Assembly: GCF_028736115.1 (NCBI RefSeq)
Contig: NZ_CP117877.1
Location: 372,001 to 436,000, forward strand
Length of the DNA: 64,000 nt
Source: Mucilaginibacter sp. KACC 22063
Lineage (GTDB): Bacteria; Bacteroidota; Bacteroidia; Sphingobacteriales; Sphingobacteriaceae
Direction: 5' to 3'
The position numbers were made by a program, and so were the translations under genes. Position 1 is the first letter of the stretch. Every line of letters starts with the position of its first letter. Shown in pieces: positions 1 through 8,822 of this stretch. A model generated the notes under the pieces. The model was not told the origin of the DNA, searched no databases, and saw only the letters and a program-made list of their open reading frames with translations.

Positions 1-2069
1 GAACTGACGGTATAAATTCGCTGCTTTTCACCCGAACTCAGGTCATGGAAAAACTCCCCATCGTTTAAAACAATATCGGTATCAATGAATGAAGGGGGGA
101 GCAGTTCCAGAGTACGATGTTTTTCATTAGGATGGTCGATTTTGATGCGCTCGATGGCTATACTCAGATCTTCCAAGCTGATGGTCGGTTTTTCACCTGA
201 AAAATCTATTAATGGCATGATCAGATCATTGTATTTAATAAAATTAACAGCCTGTTTGAACTTAAAAGTGATATGGCTTGGGTCCTTTTTTATCAAGGCT
301 ATCAGGCCCGGTATGTCAATAAGCTCCCGTTTATCCATATCAAAATAGGCTTGATAAGGTTTGTATCTACTGGCAATATTAACCACCTTACGCAATAGAT
401 AAGAGTGTATAAAGTTTAACCAATTTCTGGCTTTGCCAGGTATATGAATAGCTTGGTCAACGGAGATCCCAAATGCTTCGTTTATTTCGGGGATAACCGC
501 TTCCCAACCCTTTTCGGCAGCATACAAATTGATCTCCCCGTCATCATCCTTGTAAAAGGTACCGAATTTCCTAGCGTTAATCGTAAATGTAAGTGCTTCT
601 GCGCCCTGTCTTTCTGTAATCTGGCGCATGTTAGCCCGCGGTTCGTCACCTTCCTCCACTTGTGGCACTGGTTCCAGCAGGTTGGCCAGTAGCCTATTTT
701 TCAGTAAGATATGTTCTTTATTGATATCAATATTACCTTTCTTCCGATAGGGATTGATCACGATAGGTGTTTGATAACCATCGTTTTTATGGAATAATTG
801 GTCGATCCATTTCCCGATATGTATGGAATTAAGCGAATAATGGGCGTAATTTACCGCAACAGAATAGAAAAAATGTCCGAAATCAAAATTTTTGAAATTG
901 ATTTCCCGGGGGTACTGGTAGACTTGGTCTTCAAAAGTGTATTCAAAAAGCTGGATCATCTCATCGTTGAAGCTCAGACGGTATAAAAAATCAGTTTTAA
1001 AATAAAGATCAAGATAAAGACCAGCTACCGGCGTCAATACTTCCTCAAATTTGGGGTGCGCGCAGGCCAGGTTGTTTACCGCAGCATAAAGTAATTCGGT
1101 AAACGTGCTTTTTCCTGAACCATTTGGGCCTACTACAGCGGAGATATTAATATCAAATTTTTCGTTACTATAAAGGTTGATATCAAGACTGGAATGGTAA
1201 GCAATGTATTGCGCGCTTAAAAACTCATAGCACTCATAACAAAGATACCAACCCGGCAACAATACTTTCCGAAGTTTGGGGTCAATCTCATTTTGCACAT
1301 ATAACCCTAATAATTTGAAATCGGCTATAAAAGTACGGGATTTCGGTTCACTGGTTGTTGCCAGCGATTCAACAGTAGATTTTGTTACCGGCACATATTT
1401 AATTTTATCCCGTCGTTGCTGATAGGCTATGGCTACAATATTTTGAATGTTGGATTGGGGGATTGAATCCAATAAATTATTGTACTGAAATAAAGTGTCC
1501 GGTTGGGCGCTGATGATATTTGTAGCAAATAGATAGCCGAGCGTATGTTTATCCAGCGGGATAAATGCGTCCGGGTCGATCCAAAACAAAAATATGGTAA
1601 AAGCACTGATCTCGATGCCGTACCAGGTACGGGCCTGGTCAAAATATTTTTGCTGAAGGCCTTGCCGTCCTTCCTTTACTATCGTTTGAAATACTGTCCA
1701 TATTTCCTTTTGCTCAGCAACCACCCGCGCAGAACTCATCCTGATCGTGAAGGGCGCCGGACAGCCATCAAAATCGATATCGTCATAGACCTTTTGCGAA
1801 CCGAGCAGGCGTAATATATGGTTAATATTAGCTGTCCGGGACTTCATTTTTTGGGAATTGGCGCTGAAGCTGCAATAAAGTTGGATCGGGTCAACCCGGT
1901 CAGTTTCAAATTTAGCGGATAACTTGGTTAACCAGTTATTCGCGCGGATAAAATCAGGATCTTTGGACAGGAGGCCGAACAAGGCCGTATCTGCATTCTT
2001 TTTATTTTTCTGCCAAAACTTATACAGTTGGAGCGCGACGTCCCGGTAAACAATAGGCCACTTGGTCAT
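1..2069 (-). CDS. Large P-loop ATPase with ABC-type signature, C-terminus outside window
   Basis: An uninterrupted minus-strand frame runs from ATG at 2069 to the window edge (about 689 codons), so the gene is incomplete. Residues 1-290 form a helical domain with an 'FWIDPDAFIPLDKHT' stretch, reminiscent of N-terminal domains of stand-alone restriction/defence ATPases. A perfect Walker A, GPNGSGKST, lies at about 314-322. After a long insertion, LSSGEK at 677-682 is an ABC/SMC-type signature. Walker B and the H-loop must lie beyond base 1. The architecture is like RecF/OLD/SMC-type AAA ATPases that work on DNA or act as sensors in phage defence. It is divergent from the operon starting at 2174. 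Biological role is inferred; the ATPase call is firm. Confidence 0.85.
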   Translation of the reverse strand, partial: MTKWPIVYRDVALQLYKFWQKNKKNADTALFGLLSKDPDFIRANNWLTKLSAKFETDRVDPIQLYCSFSANSQKMKSRTANINHILRLLGSQKVYDDIDFDGCPAPFTIRMSSARVVAEQKEIWTVFQTIVKEGRQGLQQKYFDQARTWYGIEISAFTIFLFWIDPDAFIPLDKHTLGYLFATNIISAQPDTLFQYNNLLDSIPQSNIQNIVAIAYQQRRDKIKYVPVTKSTVESLATTSEPKSRTFIADFKLLGLYVQNEIDPKLRKVLLPGWYLCYECYEFLSAQYIAYHSSLDINLYSNEKFDINISAVVGPNGSGKSTFTELLYAAVNNLACAHPKFEEVLTPVAGLYLDLYFKTDFLYRLSFNDEMIQLFEYTFEDQVYQYPREINFKNFDFGHFFYSVAVNYAHYSLNSIHIGKWIDQLFHKNDGYQTPIVINPYRKKGNIDINKEHILLKNRLLANLLEPVPQVEEGDEPRANMRQITERQGAEALTFTINARKFGTFYKDDDGEINLYAAEKGWEAVIPEINEAFGISVDQAIHIPGKARNWLNFIHSYLLRKVVNIASRYKPYQAYFDMDKRELIDIPGLIALIKKDPSHITFKFKQAVNFIKYNDLIMPLIDFSGEKPTISLEDLSIAIERIKIDHPNEKHRTLELLPPSFIDTDIVLNDGEFFHDLSSGEKQRIYTVS

Positions 2070-2139
2070 AAAGGTGAAAGGTTATTTAGTAATCAAATAT
2101 ATTTATTTATATTTCCCTAATACAGATTTAATAATTACT

Positions 2140-2147
2140 TAGATTTG
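2140..2147 (+). promoter_or_regulatory. Probable -7 promoter element (TAGATTTG)
   Basis: TAGATTTG matches the Bacteroidota -7 consensus TAnnTTTG exactly, 26 bases before the ATG at 2174, in an AT-rich 104-base divergent intergenic region. No TTG is seen at the expected -33 distance, so the call is tentative. Confidence 0.35.
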
Positions 2148-2173
2148 TTTATAAACCTATCAGAATTACGATT

Positions 2174-2362
2174 ATGCCTTACCCGGAGAGAAAACCAATT
2201 TATGATACCTATAAAGTAATCATAGATAAAATCATCGCTGAAAAAAAGTACAAGTCTTACGCTGATGCTGAAATCGACGATTTGGACCGATCTTTACTGG
2301 CAGCGTTCCGCGAAATACGGCTCGCTCATTCGTTACAAAAAGAATGGCTTCCCGAGGAGTAA
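2174..2362 (+). CDS. Small hypothetical protein, first gene of the ATPase/radical SAM operon
   Basis: Encodes 62 residues, charged and mostly helical, with no signal peptide or membrane segment. I do not recognise a family. It starts 26 bases after a good -7 element and ends 33 bases before the next gene, so it is probably the first cistron of the operon. The composition (Lys/Glu/Asp-rich, Tyr-rich N-terminus) suits a small regulator or partner subunit, but nothing in the sequence shows this. Confidence 0.6.
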   Translation: MPYPERKPIYDTYKVIIDKIIAEKKYKSYADAEIDDLDRSLLAAFREIRLAHSLQKEWLPEE

Positions 2363-2395
2363 TCAACAAAATCGGATTACTTTGTACATTTACAC

Positions 2396-3838
2396 ATGAA
2401 AATTTCTATTGAAAATTTTAAAGCGATCAGGAGCCTTGCTGATTATGAGCTTAAACCGCTGACAGTATTGTCGGGCGTGAACAGTTCGGGTAAGTCCTCG
2501 CTTATACAATTATTGCTATTACTGAAGCAAACGCTGCAACTGGATTCGACTAAGAACCCGTTGCTTCTAAACGGGGACTTTTATCAGGTTGGCTCTTTTA
2601 AAGATATCTTAACTAACAAAGATCTTAGCAAGTCTTTAAAAGTGGGCTTTGAATTTTCCAAAGAGGAAGACATTGCACTAAATACCGGCAAACGGATCAC
2701 CCTATTCGATGCCTATGAAACTTTTACGATCAAAGTAGAAGTAACTTTTGAGCAGCACGATGAACAGATTGGCATCAGTGACTTCTTTATTTTATATCAA
2801 CTCCCAACAGGTGACAAACGCGAACAATATGTGCGGTTTCAAACCATAGTTGGAGAAAATACTAAATACAAAATTGAGGCCAGTAACCTTCTATTTGGCG
2901 ATGAATTATGGGGTACGGATGCTAATGTGACCGATCTACAGTTTTCGTCTATTTTTCCTAATTATTACGAAATTACCGAGCTGGAAGTCGCAGAAGGCAC
3001 AAAACGCTCTGAAGAAAATATCCACCAGCAAAACACGACCAAATATTTCCCGAAGATCGCAGGTATCAAATCTCTGCTTGACCGGAAGTTTGCCAGTGTT
3101 TCTTATATCGGCCCGCTTCGAGAACAACCCAAAGATCTATATCCGATGAGCAGCCGTAAAAGGCATGTAGGTAATCTGGGCGAATTTACTGCGCAGGTTC
3201 TCGAAAATTTCGCCGGGGAAACTATTAACTTTTTAAATCCGGCACTTGCGCCCAGTGGAATCAGTTACGAAGCAATCGAAGTACCATTATTAACAGGTGT
3301 AAAGATATGGATGTGCGACATTTTCAAAATTGGGAAAGACATCTTTTCCAAAAAACAGGGGGAATCGTACAGCATCGTGCTCACAAATGACGCAGGTATA
3401 GAGACAACGATTAAGCATGTCGGTTTCGGGATTAGCCAAGTATTGCCAATAATTGTTGAAGGCTTGTTAATGGAGATAGACGGTACTTTAATACTAGAAC
3501 AGCCGGAAATACATTTACACCCGAAAGTACAAAGCCTCCTTTTCGATTTTCTATATAGTCTGGTTCTGCAGGGAAAAAATGTAATCATTGAAACACACAG
3601 TGACCATTTTATCACTAGGATGCGGCGGCGTATTGCCGAAAGTCAAAACGAAGATTTGCTGAATGCTCTAAATCTTACTTTTATAGAGGCTCAAGATGGC
3701 GAAGTTTATTTCGAGATTATCGAACTCGATGATATGGGCACTATTGATTATTTCCCGGAAGATTTTATTGAACAATCCAATTTAGAACTAAAAGCCATCG
3801 TTCAGGCCCAAATGAACAAACGCATGCGTGGCAACTAA
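2396..3838 (+). CDS. AAA ATPase, DUF3696/AAA_15 type
   Basis: A 480-aa ABC-like ATPase of the overcoming-lysogenization/DUF3696 type. Walker A GVNSSGKSS is at 27-35 after the typical N-terminal 'IENFKAI' strand. 'YIGPLREQPKDLYP' marks the central family motif. Walker B 'LILEQPEIHLHP' starts at 365 and the H-switch 'VIIETHSDH' at 396-404. The C-terminus (about 440-480) corresponds to the DUF3696 tail. Related ATPases pair with nucleases or other effectors in defence systems; no effector domain is fused here. The last 11 bases overlap the next gene, which suggests translational coupling. ATPase identity is certain; defence function is inferred. Confidence 0.9.
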   Translation: MKISIENFKAIRSLADYELKPLTVLSGVNSSGKSSLIQLLLLLKQTLQLDSTKNPLLLNGDFYQVGSFKDILTNKDLSKSLKVGFEFSKEEDIALNTGKRITLFDAYETFTIKVEVTFEQHDEQIGISDFFILYQLPTGDKREQYVRFQTIVGENTKYKIEASNLLFGDELWGTDANVTDLQFSSIFPNYYEITELEVAEGTKRSEENIHQQNTTKYFPKIAGIKSLLDRKFASVSYIGPLREQPKDLYPMSSRKRHVGNLGEFTAQVLENFAGETINFLNPALAPSGISYEAIEVPLLTGVKIWMCDIFKIGKDIFSKKQGESYSIVLTNDAGIETTIKHVGFGISQVLPIIVEGLLMEIDGTLILEQPEIHLHPKVQSLLFDFLYSLVLQGKNVIIETHSDHFITRMRRRIAESQNEDLLNALNLTFIEAQDGEVYFEIIELDDMGTIDYFPEDFIEQSNLELKAIVQAQMNKRMRGN

Positions 3839-4655
3839 TCCGAATTATGCCATTGTGTTAGATGTCTCTGCTGTTGTATGGGATCCGGCACATTTTGAAC
3901 AAAATAAGACGAGTTATTTCACATTGAAAAGCGAACTTATTCAATTGATTGAAAAAATTGAAGACGAACGACCAAGGCTTTTACTTAGAACGGAATTGTT
4001 GTCGGAAATGATGGCTGGTTTCCCATTTGAGCAAATGCCTAGTTCCTTTTCTGTATTCAAAAATATTGTTTACAGTTTCTTAGGCAAAGTGGCTTCCGAG
4101 ATCGTTCAGTACAAACCCACCAGCGAGACAGAGGTCACCAGTGACCCGGAATTATTAAAAAGTCACTACAAGCCTAATTTAACTCAGGAGGTAAAGTATT
4201 TAATTAATGAAATACATACCAACAATAATAGAAATAATGTTTACTTTACTTTTAAGTATCTTTGGCCTGAACATGCCGTGCTACATACCAAGGAGTTAAC
4301 TGGACCGGCAAAAAAACATGATACGATCATTGCCGGCGACAGCGAACAGGTCACACAGTTCTTTAACCAGTTCAAAAAAGTTTTCAGTCATAGCCCAAAG
4401 CATCACGATGGTAAAAAGCAAGGTGATTATGAATCTCCTTTAAGCTGCCGCGACCAAAATGATGTAGTGCCGCAACAGTATTTGGACAGTGCTATAAGGG
4501 CAGGAAAAAGGTTTTACGCCTATGACGAAGACAATGATGTATTCATCGTTTTCCATCATACGGAAGGAAATATTTATCATGGGCATGACGAAATTAATGT
4601 AAACAAAGTGCCGGCCAAAGTCCGGATGGAATTAAAAAAAGCAAAGAATGGCTGA
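3828..4655 (+). CDS. Hypothetical protein coupled to two ATPases
   Basis: Encodes 275 residues of no recognised family. The frame begins with GTG at 3828 inside the end of the upstream ATPase gene (11-base overlap); the next in-frame GTG is at 3858. It overlaps the next gene by 8 bases. The N-terminal 70 residues ('IVLDVSAVV', then an acidic 'LLLRTELLSEMM') vaguely resemble the first strand and acidic pattern of PIN-like nucleases, but spacing and later acidic residues do not fit well enough to call it. The region around 190-215 is basic and His-rich, and the C-terminus alternates charged strands. It may be the effector or specificity subunit. Confidence 0.8.
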   Translation: MATNPNYAIVLDVSAVVWDPAHFEQNKTSYFTLKSELIQLIEKIEDERPRLLLRTELLSEMMAGFPFEQMPSSFSVFKNIVYSFLGKVASEIVQYKPTSETEVTSDPELLKSHYKPNLTQEVKYLINEIHTNNNRNNVYFTFKYLWPEHAVLHTKELTGPAKKHDTIIAGDSEQVTQFFNQFKKVFSHSPKHHDGKKQGDYESPLSCRDQNDVVPQQYLDSAIRAGKRFYAYDEDNDVFIVFHHTEGNIYHGHDEINVNKVPAKVRMELKKAKNG

Positions 4656-6183
4656 TGATTTAAAGCCACATATAGGAAAAAGAGTCATAGAAACGTTGAC
4701 ATCAGGTATGTACGATGATTCGCGTTTCGTGTTTCGCGAATATGTGCAGAATGCAGCGGATCAGATTGATGTTGCCGTAGAAACCGGTGTATTGGCAAAA
4801 AAGGCAGATGGTAAGATATCTATTACCATAGATGTGCCCGGACAAAAGATCAACGTTTATGATAATGCTACCGGCATCAGCGGAAAAGATGTTACGAAAT
4901 TTTTGGGAGATGTCGCCAATTCGCAAAAAGACCGCGAAAAACGAAAAGGATTTCGTGGTATCGGCCGATTGGGCGGCTTGGGTTATTGTGATAAACTTAT
5001 CTTTGAAACTTCATTTAAAAATGAGGATTTCAAAAGCATCATGTCGCTGGACGCTAAAATGCTGCGCAGCATCATTGAAGATAATAGCAATGATCTGGAT
5101 GCTTCTTCTGTTATCAGCGTCATTACTTCCATTAAGCGCGAATCCGAGCGTAAGGAAAGTCATTTTTTCAAGATTACGTTAGAACGTGTTTCAACGGAAA
5201 AAATATTAGATATCGGAAGTGTCACTGACTATTTATCTATGGTCGCCCCATTGCCTTTTAATAAGGAATTTACCAGCGCCGAAGAGATCAATGCCTTTTT
5301 TAAAAAGAATAATTTCATTCTCGATGAATATCATGTCGAGATTAATGGTAAACAGATTTTTAAACCCTACAAAAATACATTCCAGGAAGAAAAGGTAACT
5401 TCAGAACTTATTGGGATTGAGTTTTTCCAGGTCCGCGATGATGATTCTGAATTACTGGCTTTGGGCTGGTGTGGTTTTAGGAACTTGAGCAATAATGTCC
5501 TACCGACAACTGTCAAAGAAAGAGGGCTGCGTTTACGTAAAAGTAACATAGCCCTAGGTGATGAAACGACCCTGAATCGTTTTTTTAAAATCGAGCGGAC
5601 CAATTTGAGGTTTATTGGTGAATTACATATAATCAGCAATGGCTTTATTCCCAATGCAAGGCGCGACTATTTTAATGAAAACACCACTCTGCAAACTTTT
5701 GAAAAAAAACTTACGGAAATATTTTTGTCTGAAAATTGGGAGAATCGCTTAGCACAAACAGCTTCACAGTTACATAACCGCGTACAAGACATTAAGCGTT
5801 ATCAAGCTGCTTCTCAACAGTATGAAGCAATGAAAGAAAAAGGTGCTTTTGAAGATGCGGCAGAAGAAAAAGTTTATGTTGATAGTATGCGTCAATCGCA
5901 ACAGAAAGCGCAAAAAGCCATCAAGGCCATCAATAAAATCCAACAGAATACAGAAAAGGATAAAACTGTTGCAAAACTGTATGACAGCATCGTCGGCCAG
6001 GAGAACTTAGCTATACCTGACGGAGATGACATTGTTCTTAATACCTATGATCCACCGATTTTTAGAAAATTGAAAAAGAACGAACAAGATGTCGTGCGTG
6101 ATATTTTTACCATAATAGAGGAAAACTTAAAACCCGAAGATGCCAAAAAATTAAAAAGGTTAATTCTTGAAAAGTACAATTAA
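4648..6183 (+). CDS. GHKL (HSP90/MORC-like) ATPase
   Basis: A 511-aa protein with an N-terminal GHKL ATP-binding fold. The N-box is E31-Y-V-Q-N35-A-A-D38, G1 is D72-N-A-T-G76, and the glycine-rich lid G2 is GFRGIGRLGGLG at 101-112. This matches the HSP90/MutL/MORC layout rather than a histidine kinase: no H-box, sensor or transmembrane segment. Residues about 390-460 are coiled-coil-like and rich in Gln/Lys. GHKL proteins of this type dimerise on ATP binding and occur in several defence operons such as those with MORC-like genes. It is two bases from the radical SAM gene. The substrate or clamp target is unknown. Confidence 0.88.
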   Translation: MADDLKPHIGKRVIETLTSGMYDDSRFVFREYVQNAADQIDVAVETGVLAKKADGKISITIDVPGQKINVYDNATGISGKDVTKFLGDVANSQKDREKRKGFRGIGRLGGLGYCDKLIFETSFKNEDFKSIMSLDAKMLRSIIEDNSNDLDASSVISVITSIKRESERKESHFFKITLERVSTEKILDIGSVTDYLSMVAPLPFNKEFTSAEEINAFFKKNNFILDEYHVEINGKQIFKPYKNTFQEEKVTSELIGIEFFQVRDDDSELLALGWCGFRNLSNNVLPTTVKERGLRLRKSNIALGDETTLNRFFKIERTNLRFIGELHIISNGFIPNARRDYFNENTTLQTFEKKLTEIFLSENWENRLAQTASQLHNRVQDIKRYQAASQQYEAMKEKGAFEDAAEEKVYVDSMRQSQQKAQKAIKAINKIQQNTEKDKTVAKLYDSIVGQENLAIPDGDDIVLNTYDPPIFRKLKKNEQDVVRDIFTIIEENLKPEDAKKLKRLILEKYN

Positions 6184-6185
6184 TT

Positions 6186-8174
6186 ATGGCTAATATATTA
6201 TTAATAGAGCCCAAGTACAAAAATAAATACCCGCCGATAGGTTTGATGAAAATCGCGACGTATCACCGGATGTTAGGTGATTCGGTCGAATTTTTTAAAG
6301 GCGATCTTTCGGACTTGGTCTTGGATAAATTAACCGACCAATGCTTGGACCAACTCAGCCAGATTTACGCGGATAGTGGTAAAAAAATATTGCACGCCGA
6401 TACAAGAAATTACATTAAAACTAAAAGGATAGAGTTTATTGCCAGGATGCCTTTGGGTGATACTGAAGGCCAGTCTGTACAAATCATCAACTTGCTGGAT
6501 AATTACGCGTCCATTTACCGGCAAAAAAAACATCACTTATTTCCTAAATGGGATCGGATCTATGTGACTACACTTTTTACTTTTTACTGGAAGGTAACTG
6601 TTGAAGCTATTCATTATGCAAAAAACTTGATTATTGACCAAAGGCAATTATTTGTGGGTGGGGTATTGGCTTCCTTACTGGAAAAAGAATTAGAAGCCGA
6701 AACCGGTATTAAGTCTCACCCCGGTTTGTTGGATAAACCCGGCATGTTAGATCCAGAAAACCCTTTGGCCAAGGACTTGGTCATAGATAATCTCCCGCTG
6801 GACTATTCCATTTTAGATGAAATCGAGTATGAGTACCCTACAGGCAGCGCTTATTTCACTTTTATGACTAAGGGTTGTACACGTAAATGTGCCTTTTGCT
6901 CAGTACCAATCCTGGAACCTACTTATAAGCCGAAAATAGAAACAAAGGACAAGTTTTTTGATATCAAGCGTATGTATGGCGAGCAACAGAATTTGTTATT
7001 GATGGATAATAATGTTCTGGCTTCACCAAATTTCCCAGAAATTATCCAGGAAATAAAAGATATGGGCTTTTACAAAGGCGCTACGTTTGTGGAACCCAAT
7101 CAATACGAGATTGCTATAGCTAATCTTTCTGGAGGCATTAATGACCGCGCATATATCAGACGGACCCATAAGCTGTTGCAGCAAATTAAACCTAGAATAA
7201 AAGGCGCCAATAGGGAAAAATTTACTACTGTCCTGGAAGACTTCAAACTGGGAGATCTGGAAAGTACCACCAAGCAAGCGTTATTGGATTCTTATGAAGC
7301 AATTTCCGGAATTTACGAAAAGTACCGGCCTAAGTCTAAAAAGCTCCGTTATGTGGACTTTAATCAGGGAACTGATGCGCGATATGTGACCGACGCGCTA
7401 ATGAGGCTGATGAGTGAGATTCCTATTAAGCCTTTGCGTATTGCTTTCGACTATTGGGGTATGAAAGATAAGTATGAAAAAGCAGTAAGATTGGCCGGTA
7501 AATACAAAATTGGTGAACTATCCAACTACATCTTATACAATTTCAAAGACACTCCTGTAGAACTTTATAAAAGGCTCGAAATAAACGTTTCCCTGAGTGA
7601 AGAATTGCAAATGCCAATTTATTCATTTCCTATGAAGTATATTCCACTATTTGGTGAGGAAGCGAAAACCAGAGATTTTATAGGCAGTAAATGGAATAAA
7701 AAATTCATACGAGCCATACAATCGATTTTAAATGTAACTAAAGGCATTGTGGCCCCAGGGCGTAGTTTTTTTGAAAGGGCATTTGGGAAAGACTTGGTGG
7801 CGTTTGAGGAGTTGCTACATATGCCTGAAGCGTATATTATTTATCGTAAAGTATTTGAAGAGATTGGATTGACTCAGGAATGGCGGGAATTATATAACAA
7901 TATCAACGCAACGGAACGAGACCTGGTCAAGGTGATCATTCAAGCCAATGATTTCACCAACATTCCGCAAGTGCTGAGCGAAGAAAGCCGTTTATTGCTT
8001 AGTCATTATTCTATCAAACGTGAAGATGCTGAACTATATACCAAAAAAGATGTCAGCTACAAAGAGTTAAAAATACAATTTGACAAGCTCATCAAAAAAG
8101 ACATTTTCAAAAATCTAACACTTACCTATGATTTTGAAGACGAGGAAATTAGCCAGAAAAAAATAGCTGTATAA
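6186..8174 (+). CDS. B12-binding-domain-like radical SAM protein
   Basis: A 662-aa protein. The N-terminus ('ILLIEPKYKNKYPPIGLMKI') and 'FVGGVLASL' near 160 match the cobalamin-binding-like domain preceding many radical SAM cores. The cluster motif is C231-T-R-K-C235-A-F-C238 (CxxxCxxC), followed by 'LLLMDNNVLASP'. Residues beyond about 480 form a unique C-terminal region. It should bind a 4Fe-4S cluster and cleave SAM; the substrate is not visible, and no cobalamin DxHxxG is evident. It is far longer than viperins and unlike them outside the Cys motif. As last gene of a coupled four-gene set with two ATPases it may modify a nucleotide, RNA or protein under ATPase control (inference). Confidence 0.88.
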   Translation: MANILLIEPKYKNKYPPIGLMKIATYHRMLGDSVEFFKGDLSDLVLDKLTDQCLDQLSQIYADSGKKILHADTRNYIKTKRIEFIARMPLGDTEGQSVQIINLLDNYASIYRQKKHHLFPKWDRIYVTTLFTFYWKVTVEAIHYAKNLIIDQRQLFVGGVLASLLEKELEAETGIKSHPGLLDKPGMLDPENPLAKDLVIDNLPLDYSILDEIEYEYPTGSAYFTFMTKGCTRKCAFCSVPILEPTYKPKIETKDKFFDIKRMYGEQQNLLLMDNNVLASPNFPEIIQEIKDMGFYKGATFVEPNQYEIAIANLSGGINDRAYIRRTHKLLQQIKPRIKGANREKFTTVLEDFKLGDLESTTKQALLDSYEAISGIYEKYRPKSKKLRYVDFNQGTDARYVTDALMRLMSEIPIKPLRIAFDYWGMKDKYEKAVRLAGKYKIGELSNYILYNFKDTPVELYKRLEINVSLSEELQMPIYSFPMKYIPLFGEEAKTRDFIGSKWNKKFIRAIQSILNVTKGIVAPGRSFFERAFGKDLVAFEELLHMPEAYIIYRKVFEEIGLTQEWRELYNNINATERDLVKVIIQANDFTNIPQVLSEESRLLLSHYSIKREDAELYTKKDVSYKELKIQFDKLIKKDIFKNLTLTYDFEDEEISQKKIAV

Positions 8175-8353
8175 TATACTTTCAATATTGAAACGGTTTG
8201 CTACTAACCATTTGGCGGCGTCCTGTTAGAATTGCACCAAATTGGTTCGTCTTTCAATAATAGATAACTATTTATTATCAAATAAATTCATGATGTAACT
8301 TGCTTTGAAGATTATGATAAAATAACGGTCTTGCCGATCCATAATTGAGCAGA

Positions 8354-8626
8354 TCAATTATGAAGTTTTTTTGTTCCGACGGTACTGCAATAATTCCCGG
8401 GGTCTGTCGGTTTGTATAATTGTGGCTCCATGAGCAATAATCCATCCCCAACTATCTTACGCCGAAATGGTGTGGTCTCATTCATCATAATCTCCACCCA
8501 ACTATCCCTGATAGTTCCAAGATCAACCGCCTTGTCGTTAACCGGACCTGCATTTAAACTATCCCAAAATGAATTGATATAGATAGGGGCACCATTATTA
8601 TTCAAAAACCTGTTCGTTCTCAGAAT
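8354..8626 (-). pseudogene. Short orphan ORF or gene remnant
   Basis: An open minus-strand frame of about 90 codons has only a TTG start (8605) and ends at TGA 8354-8356. The translation ('SFWDSLNAGPVNDKAVDLG', 'DGLLLMEPQLYKPTDPGNY') looks protein-like rather than random, but I cannot place it. There is no good start or upstream signal, which suggests the tail of a lost gene. The rest of 8175-8822 holds nothing else I can support. Confidence 0.3.
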
Positions 8627-8822
8627 TTAAGAAATATCTGTGTGGAACTTCCATATCCTGCCAATTTATTGTAATTTAAAAAACACAATCAAAAACTTTA
8701 TACTTGCGTGTATTCCTTTTTCTCTTATCTATAGAGTACTCTTATTACCTTGTGTAGTCAACACACCACAGAAATAACCACTTAGACCAATGAATGTCGC
8801 ATTGCGCTGTGGCTGCCGGACA

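Noticed and set aside
85..986. Several 60-90 aa plus-strand ORFs
   Set aside because: Antisense shadows of the minus-strand ATPase, whose frame is open across the whole stretch.
4648..6183. Two-component histidine kinase
   Set aside because: GHKL fold only; no H-box, sensor or membrane segment, and the lid motif fits HSP90/MORC/MutL.
6186..8174. Viperin-type antiviral radical SAM enzyme
   Set aside because: Twice the length of viperins, with a B12-domain-like N-terminus and no other viperin motif; only the generic CxxxCxxC is shared.
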